Origin: a virus
Direction: 5' to 3' (one strand)
Length of the DNA stretch: 28,074 bases
Virus record (IMG/VR): IMGVR_UViG_3300036820_000632
Coordinates: 1-28,074 of that record
Shown here: positions 22,179-28,074 of the stretch, piece by piece
How the letters are laid out: the number at the start of each line of letters is the position of its first letter
Numbering within the stretch: the first letter of the stretch is position 1
Position numbers and translations under genes: made by a program
Notes under the pieces: generated by a model
What the model saw: the letters and a program-made list of their open reading frames with translations, nothing else
Told to the model about the DNA's origin: nothing
Database searches by the model: none

Positions 22179-23681
22179 ATGCCGCAGACCTACGCCACCG
22201 TCATCACGAACCTAGGCGCCGCAAAGATCGCCGCGGCGCTGGCGGACAACACGTCCGTGCAGCTCACCCAGATGTCGGTGGGCGACGGGGGCGGTAACCT
22301 TGTCACACCGGACCCAACCCAGACTTCGCTGGTGCGGGAGACCTACCGGACCAACATCAACTCGCTCACCCAGGACGCGAACAATCCGGACTGGCTGATC
22401 GCAGAGATGGTGATCGACCCGACTGACGGGGGCTGGACGGTCCGCGAGGTCGGGCTCTTCGACAACACGGGAACTCTGATCGCGGTCGCGAACTTCCCGG
22501 ACACGTACAAGCCCCTGCTCACCGACGGCTCATCCCAGAACCTGGTGGTCCGGATTTACCTGCAAGTCACCAACCCTGGCGTGCTCAGTATCTCCATCGA
22601 CCCAAACGTGGTGGTGGCCACACGGGTGTGGGTGGAGGACAACTTCTCGCTCGCGGCGCTGATGCCGGGCGGACTGACGGGCTACGTCCTCGCCAAGAAG
22701 TCCAATGCTGATGGAGACGTGGAATGGTACGACCCGGTCGCGGGCTACAACATCACCGTCAATACTGTAGAGGAGAACCAGGTGGCGTCGGCGGGCCAGA
22801 CGGTCGTGAACCTCACGGTCGCGGGGACCGCCAACATGTCAGTCTACCAGAATGGGCTCCGTCTCAGGGCCAATCAATTCACCGTGAACAGCCCCACGCA
22901 GTTCACGTTGGGCACCGGCGCCGCGGCGGGCGACAAGCTCACGATGGTGCAGAATGAGCCAGCCAGCGCCTCCCAGTTCCTCCAGAAGACGAACAATCTT
23001 TCCGAGATTCAGGCGGCAGGCCCAGCCGCCCAAGCCGCGGCCGTCGCCAACCTCGGGCTCGCACCGCTGACTTCCTCGGCCGCCGTCGCCGCGGTGCTCG
23101 CTGTTCTTTACCCGGTCGGCGAAATCCTCATCACGCACCGCTCCGCGAATCCATCGACCTGGCTGGGTGGCACGTGGGCGCCCTACGCGCAGGGGCAGGT
23201 GTTGGTGGGCTACAAGGCGGGCGATCCGAACTTTGGCGCGCTTGACAAGACCGGCGGCGAGGTCGCCCACACGCTGACCACATCTGAACTCGCGGCGCAC
23301 AGTCACACCAACGAGCCGCCGGCCGCGAATACCGCCATCAATGGCGATCATTCCCATTCGGTCGGTCCGATCAGCGCCACTACCGGCAGCGTGGCGGATC
23401 ACACGCACGAAGTCGCTTATGGCCAAAACAGCGGGACATATCCTGGCCCCGGGACCGAGGGCCTCGATATCGGCAGCACTGAAGATAGCACGTGGCAAAC
23501 TTCCCCGGCGGGCGGCCACTCGCACGCGGTAAGCGTTCCGGCTTTCAACACGGGTAATGGCGGCTCGCACCAGCATTCGGTTGCGATCCCTCCTTACTCC
23601 TCCGACCCCGCCGGCGGCAACGCGGCGCACAATAACCTACAGCCCTTTACGACGGTGTTTATGTGGCTGCGGACCGCCTAG
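22179..23681 (+). CDS. Tail fibre / collar protein with HxH-rich gp10-like C-terminus
   Basis: 500 aa from ATG 22179 (the in-frame start at 21957 is inside gpI). Residues about 1-150 are a P2 gpH-type fibre N-terminus / tail-collar domain: 'YATVITNLGAAKIAAALADNTSVQLTQMSVGDGGGN...WLIAEMVIDPTDGGWTVREVGLFDNTGTLIAVANFPDTYKP'. The middle contains 'TVNTVEENQVASAGQTVVNL...MSVYQNGLRL', a fibre-stalk module. From about residue 312 it is the T4 gp10-like C-terminal domain: 'YPVGEILITHRSANPSTWLGGTWAPYAQGQVLVGY', several His-X-His pairs (HSH, HTH, HQH), ending 'HNNLQPFTTVFMWLRTA'. HxH pairs in T4 gp12 and phi92-type needles bind metal ions on the fibre axis. It likely mediates host binding. Confidence 0.88.
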   Translation: MPQTYATVITNLGAAKIAAALADNTSVQLTQMSVGDGGGNLVTPDPTQTSLVRETYRTNINSLTQDANNPDWLIAEMVIDPTDGGWTVREVGLFDNTGTLIAVANFPDTYKPLLTDGSSQNLVVRIYLQVTNPGVLSISIDPNVVVATRVWVEDNFSLAALMPGGLTGYVLAKKSNADGDVEWYDPVAGYNITVNTVEENQVASAGQTVVNLTVAGTANMSVYQNGLRLRANQFTVNSPTQFTLGTGAAAGDKLTMVQNEPASASQFLQKTNNLSEIQAAGPAAQAAAVANLGLAPLTSSAAVAAVLAVLYPVGEILITHRSANPSTWLGGTWAPYAQGQVLVGYKAGDPNFGALDKTGGEVAHTLTTSELAAHSHTNEPPAANTAINGDHSHSVGPISATTGSVADHTHEVAYGQNSGTYPGPGTEGLDIGSTEDSTWQTSPAGGHSHAVSVPAFNTGNGGSHQHSVAIPPYSSDPAGGNAAHNNLQPFTTVFMWLRTA

Positions 23682-23684
23682 CCT

Positions 23685-24440
23685 ATGCCCTCCTACGCTT
23701 TCAATCTCACCACCATCGGGGCGAATCTCATCGCCGCCGCGGCGACATCTGGCGTCCCGCTGGTGATCGCCAATGTCGCCATCGGATCCGGCGACGGCAC
23801 GACGCTCACCGCGGCTTCCACGACGCTGATCAGCGAGCAGTACCGGACGGGTCCGTCGACTATCAATGTCGTCAACGGGGTCGCCAATCTGACCGCGGTC
23901 ATCCCCTCGACCACCGGCGGCTTCACGATTTCCGAGATCGGCCTATTCGACGCCGCCAATAACCTCATCGCCTACGCCGCCTTCCCGCCGACGTACAAAC
24001 CGGCGCTGGGCGGTGGGCTTTCCCAGTACAGCCTCACGGTGACCTGCCAGCTCGCGGTCTCGAGCACCAACGTCCTCACGATCACGGCCGCCGCGGGCAA
24101 CCCGTTCGGCTCGGCCGCCAACGGCGGCGGGAACACCACGATCACCGGCCTGGTGGGCGCCCTGCAGACCTTCATCCTGACGGTCACCGGCGCGGCGATT
24201 CGGACCTCAGTCATTGCCCTGGGCGATTCGACGGCGGGTCAAGGCAACCGATTGACCGTCTACGTGGCGCTGCCGGCGTTCCCAGGCATCACGCTTAATT
24301 TCTGCGACGGCAGCGTCACAGGGACGCAGGTCGCGAGCATCACGACCGACGGCAACACGCCGGACGCCATCTTCGAGTTTTACTACAACGCCGGCTGGAA
24401 GCTGCTCCGTGCGTCCTCGCCGGCCTACCCGCGCGCCTGA
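23685..24440 (+). CDS. Second tail-collar fibre protein, paralogous N-terminus
   Basis: 251 aa, 3 bp after the first fibre gene. Residues about 1-145 follow the same plan as the N-terminus of the first fibre: 'NLTTIGANLIAAAATSGVPLVIANVAIGSGDG', 'LISEQYRTGPSTINVV', 'TTGGFTISEIGLFDAANNLIAYAAFPPTYKPALGGGLSQYSLTV'. The C-terminal 100 residues differ: 'ITGLVGALQTFILTVTGAAIRTSVIALGDSTAGQGNRLTVYVALPAFPGITLNF...FEFYYNAGWKLLRAS', a small beta domain common at the end of phage fibres. No chaperone is recognisable next to it. Either both fibres attach at different sites or they are alternatives. Confidence 0.85.
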   Translation: MPSYAFNLTTIGANLIAAAATSGVPLVIANVAIGSGDGTTLTAASTTLISEQYRTGPSTINVVNGVANLTAVIPSTTGGFTISEIGLFDAANNLIAYAAFPPTYKPALGGGLSQYSLTVTCQLAVSSTNVLTITAAAGNPFGSAANGGGNTTITGLVGALQTFILTVTGAAIRTSVIALGDSTAGQGNRLTVYVALPAFPGITLNFCDGSVTGTQVASITTDGNTPDAIFEFYYNAGWKLLRASSPAYPRA

Positions 24441-24445
24441 TCCCC

Positions 24446-25948
24446 ATGAAGTTCCTCCGACTCATCCTTATCGCGCTCTGCGTCCCTGCGCTTGCGCTCG
24501 CCCAAAATATTGGCAGCACGCCGAGCGCCAAAGTGCTCGCCAATGAACGCAATGCGCTGGCCCCACGGGGCGCCGTGTATTTCGACGGTTCGGCCAACGA
24601 TGAGGTGTATAGCGCGCTAACAAATCAGTCGATCGGGACCGATCCATTTTCGATTTCCATCGTGTTTACGGTGCCCAGCACGGCCCCCACTTCCCACCAA
24701 AGCGGGGTCGCGATGTTGTCACCCAATCAACTCACCTGCGCCAACTACAACGCGTTTGCGGTGGTGATTACTTTGGCTGGCAACCTGGAGGTTGTCCTCA
24801 TGGCCGACTCGGCCGACGAGAACGTTGCCACGTGCCCTTTGGTAAGCAGCTATGGCGGGAAGACCGTCAACGTAACGATCGTGCGCCCCTATTCTGGGAA
24901 CCTGCAACTGTACATAAACGGGATTCAGCAGACGCTGACATTCACCACGGCAGGAACTCCGCCTGGATGGCAGGGGAATGTCGCCTCGACCTATTTTGGC
25001 ATTGGATACGATTCGCAGACCGAAGTATTGCGAGGCAAAATCTATTCGGCGACCCTTTATAACCTCGCCCTTTCGGCGTCCGATGCCGAGGAGATTTTTG
25101 AGTTGGGCAACGCGGTTCCAGACCGCTTTCGATGGGGCTCGCAGGCTGACCGCATTACCGGGGATTCGCAGACATTCACTGCTAGCGTCGGAAGCTGGGT
25201 TGGTGTGACCGATACGATCGCCGAGGTGTCCGGTTCAATGAATGTCACCGTCAACTCCGGCGGATACGCCTACCTGACCACATCTGCTTTTGTGCCGAAC
25301 AAGGCAAATCGCGTCCGCTTTAGTTACCAGCAGGTCTCTGGGACTGCCGCACTGATGGAGATAAGCGACACAAGCAGTGGGACACCGTGGATTCAATTTA
25401 CTCCCACAGGGGCCGTTCAGACTTTCGACGGCGTGATTGATCTTACTTACACCTCGGGTGGGAACGTGCAGATCGCCTTCGGCTCTGGTGTTGTGGCTTT
25501 TGACAACTTCCGCGTCCAGCAAGTGGGCGCTATTTGCCACTTCCGCTGTGATGATGGCGTTGGCTACCAATTGTCAGACGCGTCGTCGAATGCGCTTCAC
25601 GCGACAATTAGCGCCGCGGGAGTGACCCATTCTATTGCGCAGCAGCGCGGCGTGGTCCGATTTACGACGAATACATCTGGCAACCAGCAGGCCTTGGGCC
25701 AGGTCGCGCTACCGAGCGGGGCGCGGGTCATGTCGTGGACAATTGATAACACCTCGGGGTCCGCCGTGACGGTCTCCCTAGGCTCCGCTTCCGGCGGCAC
25801 GCAGTACGCCAACTCCGTGAGCGTGGCGTCCGGCGAGAACGATATCACCCTCGCGACCCGGTACAACGGCAGTGGTGGCAACCTCTGGGTGAATGCCAGC
25901 AGCACCGCGACTCTTCTCCATACGATCTACTATGACCTCGTTCAGTAA
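24446..25948 (+). CDS. LamG-type receptor-binding protein with signal peptide
   Basis: 500 aa. Residues 1-19 are a Sec signal peptide (MKFLRL, hydrophobic core, ALALAQ). About 40-220 is a LamG/concanavalin-like domain: 'GAVYFDGSANDEVYSAL', 'FSISIVFTVPS', 'NLQLYINGIQQTLTF', 'LRGKIYSATLYNLALSASDAEEIFELG'. About 228-370 is a second beta-sandwich that looks carbohydrate-binding. About 373-500 is a C-terminal module often found at the end of phage fibres ('YQLSDASSNALHATISAAGVTHSIAQQRGVVRFT'). The base composition is visibly less GC-rich than the sheath or capsid genes, as if acquired as a cassette. The signal peptide is hard to reconcile with assembly on a virion in the cytoplasm. The next gene overlaps it by 17 bp. 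Confidence 0.75.
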   Translation: MKFLRLILIALCVPALALAQNIGSTPSAKVLANERNALAPRGAVYFDGSANDEVYSALTNQSIGTDPFSISIVFTVPSTAPTSHQSGVAMLSPNQLTCANYNAFAVVITLAGNLEVVLMADSADENVATCPLVSSYGGKTVNVTIVRPYSGNLQLYINGIQQTLTFTTAGTPPGWQGNVASTYFGIGYDSQTEVLRGKIYSATLYNLALSASDAEEIFELGNAVPDRFRWGSQADRITGDSQTFTASVGSWVGVTDTIAEVSGSMNVTVNSGGYAYLTTSAFVPNKANRVRFSYQQVSGTAALMEISDTSSGTPWIQFTPTGAVQTFDGVIDLTYTSGGNVQIAFGSGVVAFDNFRVQQVGAICHFRCDDGVGYQLSDASSNALHATISAAGVTHSIAQQRGVVRFTTNTSGNQQALGQVALPSGARVMSWTIDNTSGSAVTVSLGSASGGTQYANSVSVASGENDITLATRYNGSGGNLWVNASSTATLLHTIYYDLVQ

Positions 25949-26246
25949 ATTCATCCTGGCCGCCTTCCTGGCGATTGCCGTCCTCTCCACGCCCGCCCTT
26001 GCAGCGCCGAAGGCCTTGAGCCTCGGCTCGCCGCTGGACGCATCGCATTACGCCGCCGGCGCGACCGCGGTCATGACGATCAGCCTGCTGTCCATCGACT
26101 ACCAGAACGGCGTCTACCGCTTCCAACTCTTGGACAGCACCGGGACGGCTTACAATGGGGGCGCCGTCTACGGCGTGAATGTGGCGAACCCGTCTGAAGC
26201 GAACGCCCAGGCCGACATAACGGCAGCGATCGAGGCGGCACACTGA
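25932..26246 (+). CDS. Small exported hypothetical protein
   Basis: 104 aa from ATG 25932, overlapping the LamG-type gene by 17 bp; an earlier in-frame start (25893) would put nothing useful in front of the clear signal peptide. Residues 1-23 are a Sec signal (MTSFSK, hydrophobic core, TPALA-AP). The mature part 'LSLGSPLDASHYAAGATAVMTISLLSIDYQNGVYRFQLLDSTGTAYNGGAVYGVNVA' is a short beta-rich domain followed by an Ala-rich helix 'NAQADITAAIEAAH'. No named family is recognised. The position beside another exported protein suggests that the two act together. Confidence 0.7.
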   Translation: MTSFSKFILAAFLAIAVLSTPALAAPKALSLGSPLDASHYAAGATAVMTISLLSIDYQNGVYRFQLLDSTGTAYNGGAVYGVNVANPSEANAQADITAAIEAAH

Positions 26247-26249
26247 GTC

Positions 26250-27008
26250 ATGAGCCGCAGATACAGCTACCGCCCGCCGCCGGCGAATCACCCGTTCCTT
26301 GCGACAGCTCCCCGGCTTTTGACGGACGCGGTGCCGCCCGCGCTACCAAGTTCCATCGATCTGCGGGGCATCATGCTCCCGGTGCGCGACCAAGGGCAGG
26401 AGGGATGCTGCTCCGGGTTTTCCTCCGCGGCATTCCGCGAGGCGCTCTATCGCCAGCAGAATGGCGTGTTCGCGCCGTGCGGCTATCTCTCTCCAGCATA
26501 TCTCTACGGGCGCACCCGCATGGCGGAGGGCACGTTCCCCGCCGACGCCGGCGCCACGTTGGTCGACGAGTTCATGACCCTCTACAACTACGGGGTGTGC
26601 CCGGAGGAGAGTCTCCCGTACAACCAGAACCCCGCGGAGGCGCCCACTCCCGCTTGCGATGTTGCTGCCCAACCTTTCCGAATCCCAGCGCCACTCGGAG
26701 TCCCGGTCTCAGACCCGGTCTTCCTGAAAACCGCGCTCGCTCGCAATTTGCCGGTCGCGTTCGGGATGCCCGTCTACCAGTCGTTCGAAAGCACCGGCTC
26801 CTCTGGGCTGGTGGCCATTCCGGACAAGTCGCGCGAAACCCTACTTGGTGGCCACGCGATGCTTGCCGTCGGTTACGATGATGCCCGCGGCGTCGTGATC
26901 GTACGGAACTCCTGGGGCTCGTCCTGGGGTGATGGCGGCTACTGCTACATGCCGTACGCGATGATCAGCGGATGGTTCGAGGGCTACACCATCACGCCGG
27001 CCGCCTGA
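26250..27008 (+). CDS. Papain-family (C1A) cysteine peptidase
   Basis: 252 aa. The full C1A active site is present: oxyanion Gln48 and nucleophile Cys54 in RDQGQEGCCSGF, His202 in LLGGHAMLAVGYDD, and Asn220 in VIVRNSWGSSWGDGGYCYMP. 'LPSSIDLRG' marks the start of the mature enzyme. There is no signal peptide and no inhibitory I29 propeptide, only about 30 residues before the catalytic domain. Papain-like enzymes cut proteins or peptide bonds; in this place, just before a holin-like gene, it could be a lysis or entry enzyme acting on the cell envelope, or act on a host protein. It is not a standard muramidase or amidase, and I see no cell-wall-binding domain. The gene is 3 bp after the previous one. 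Confidence 0.9.
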   Translation: MSRRYSYRPPPANHPFLATAPRLLTDAVPPALPSSIDLRGIMLPVRDQGQEGCCSGFSSAAFREALYRQQNGVFAPCGYLSPAYLYGRTRMAEGTFPADAGATLVDEFMTLYNYGVCPEESLPYNQNPAEAPTPACDVAAQPFRIPAPLGVPVSDPVFLKTALARNLPVAFGMPVYQSFESTGSSGLVAIPDKSRETLLGGHAMLAVGYDDARGVVIVRNSWGSSWGDGGYCYMPYAMISGWFEGYTITPAA

Positions 27009-27021
27009 AATTTTCCCGCCT

Positions 27022-27744
27022 ATGAATAGCACCCACATCCAACGCCATGCCGCGCTCTACGGCATCCTGTTCGTTCTCTGCGCTCAGCAGTTCATCACCC
27101 AGTTTACCGGCCACGTCCCCACGTGGATCATCGAAATGCTGCGTTACGTCGTGACGTGCGCGGGCATCATCGGTCCCTACCTCGCGAAGCCGCCGGCGCT
27201 GCCCGCCCCGGATTCGCCCGCGCCGGCGGCCAGGTCCATCATTCCGCCGGCGGCTGCCGCGGTTGCCATCGTCTTGCTTTGCCTGATCGTGGCTCCGGGG
27301 TGCGCGTCCACGGCCAGCCAAACGATCGATTCGGCTTCGACCCGATTTGAATCCGTTCTGCCGACCGGAGCCCGAATGTCCGTCGTGTACCCGGGCGACA
27401 CCAAGGCAGACCACTTGAAGGTGACCATCGATCCGCAGACCGCGACCGCGTCGGTGGACGCCACCAATCTTCAGACCAGCAAGAGCCAGATCATCGACAG
27501 CGCGGGGACCGCCCAGGCGAACGCAATTGCCGCCGAGGCGCAGGCCTTCGGCACCTCGATGCAGGCGCTGAGCACGGTCCTCGGACAACTGATGCCTCTT
27601 GTCCAGTCAGCGCTTGCCGTTCACGCGCCGGCGGCGCCGACAGTGGCCGCGGTTGCGCCGGTGGTCCCCGCATCTGCGGATGTTCCCGTGGCGCTGAAGG
27701 TCCCTCCGCCTCCTGCGATCCAGATGCCGCTCCTTCGCAACTGA
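27022..27744 (+). CDS. Holin-like membrane protein with lipoprotein-like inner segment
   Basis: 240 aa. Hydrophobic segments lie at about residues 11-27 (ALYGILFVLCAQQFITQ), 37-55 and 73-91. The first 56 residues look like a small phage holin. The third segment, AAAAVAIVLLCLIVAPGC with Cys94, resembles a lipoprotein signal with a weak lipobox (Pro at -2). After it comes an Ala/Pro/Ser/Thr-rich domain of about 145 residues ending in 'VPPPPAIQMPLL', as in Rz1-type outer spanins. One reading is a holin fused to, or overlapping with, a spanin-like lipoprotein; another is one three-helix membrane protein. The gene lies 13 bp after the peptidase, so a lysis role is likely but not proved. Confidence 0.6.
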   Translation: MNSTHIQRHAALYGILFVLCAQQFITQFTGHVPTWIIEMLRYVVTCAGIIGPYLAKPPALPAPDSPAPAARSIIPPAAAAVAIVLLCLIVAPGCASTASQTIDSASTRFESVLPTGARMSVVYPGDTKADHLKVTIDPQTATASVDATNLQTSKSQIIDSAGTAQANAIAAEAQAFGTSMQALSTVLGQLMPLVQSALAVHAPAAPTVAAVAPVVPASADVPVALKVPPPPAIQMPLLRN

Positions 27745-27747
27745 CTT

Positions 27748-28074
27748 ATGTCCTGGTCAATCAAACTCATCGGGCCGCGCAAGGCGGTCTTCGATCAACT
27801 GCAGGGGCCTGGTTATTCGACCGTGCCCCTTGGAATCAAGAACGCCATTGGCGAAATCCTAGCGGCGGGCGCTGACAGCCCGGTCAATACTGATTTCGTC
27901 AATCAGCCGGGCGCGCACGACTCGGCGATTGTGGAAGGGCACGGCCACGCCGGCCCGGAGAACTGGGGTGGCATCGGTGAGCTGCGCGTGGAGTTGTTCA
28001 CGGCTGCCGTGAGTCCCACGCCGCCGCCATCCCCGGCTCCAGACACGCATCCGTCCTCTCCGCAGTCGACGTGA
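27748..28074 (+). CDS. Small conserved phage protein
   Basis: 108 aa; its stop codon is the last codon of the window. 'MSWSIKLIGPRKAVFDQLQGP...LGIKNAIGEILAAGADSPVN...AIVEGHGHAGPENWGGIGELRVELFTAAV' has the pattern of a short phage-associated protein ('MsWki...G......k..i...l.......v.v.G.GH....GG...l.Ve') whose function I do not know. The C-terminal 20 residues are Pro/Ser-rich. No signal peptide or membrane segment. It follows the holin-like gene by 3 bp. Confidence 0.7.
   Translation: MSWSIKLIGPRKAVFDQLQGPGYSTVPLGIKNAIGEILAAGADSPVNTDFVNQPGAHDSAIVEGHGHAGPENWGGIGELRVELFTAAVSPTPPPSPAPDTHPSSPQST

Noticed and set aside
1-28074. tRNA genes, integrase, transposase, att sites or a CRISPR array
   Set aside because: Looked for on both strands; nothing convincing was seen, so prophage or free-phage status cannot be decided from this window.

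Overview
The window is the late (virion assembly) arm of a contractile-tailed phage or prophage. All 32 genes are on the + strand and packed so tightly that most stops and starts overlap (ATGA, GTGA, TGATG). The head genes are of the lambda/HK97 kind: Nu1-like small terminase, GpA-like large terminase, lambda-type portal, and an HK97-type protease fused to the capsid protein. The tail genes are P2-like: V, sheath FI, tube FII, E/E', T, U, X, D, W, J, I and fibres. The first gene, cut by the left edge, is a Mor/C-family transcription activator as in phage Mu, so the element is a lambda/HK97 - P2 - Mu mosaic. No integrase, transposase, repressor, replication gene, tRNA or att site is visible. 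The host cannot be named. The DNA is GC-rich and very poor in Shine-Dalgarno sequences, and three genes carry Sec-type signal peptides, which suggests a high-GC Gram-negative outside the Proteobacteria. Verrucomicrobia is a guess only.

Layout: 1-3177 activator and terminase; 3171-5488 connector-like protein and portal; 5550-7499 protease-capsid fusion; 7530-10587 small head-region proteins and a long collagen/glycine-rich fibre-like protein; 10747-12435 head-tail joining and tail completion; 12432-13088 baseplate spike V; 13160-15211 sheath and tube; 15293-15678 tail assembly chaperone with a programmed -1 frameshift; 15671-19870 tape measure, U, X, D; 19929-22176 baseplate W, J, I; 22179-26246 two tail-collar fibres, a LamG-type protein and a small exported protein; 26250-28074 a papain-like peptidase, a holin-like membrane protein and a small conserved protein.

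The strongest non-coding signal is a four-copy module. A perfect 9-bp dyad (CCCAGCGCG-N8-CGCGCTGGG) lies just after the stop codon of the gene before it. In the three intergenic copies a -10-like hexamer (TAAACT, TATTCT, TAAACT) begins exactly 32.5 bp from the dyad centre, and the start codon of the capsid, sheath or gpW gene follows at once. These three sites are the main breaks in an otherwise overlapping gene array. With a Mor/C-type activator at the head of the cluster, they look like activator-dependent late promoters that split the arm into transcription units. That reading is inference; a host repeat or terminator is the alternative.

Other notable items are a textbook T-TTT-TTA slippery site in the E gene, an extra domain inserted into both the sheath and gpJ, the protease-capsid fusion, the papain-like enzyme in the lysis position, and near absence of Shine-Dalgarno sites.
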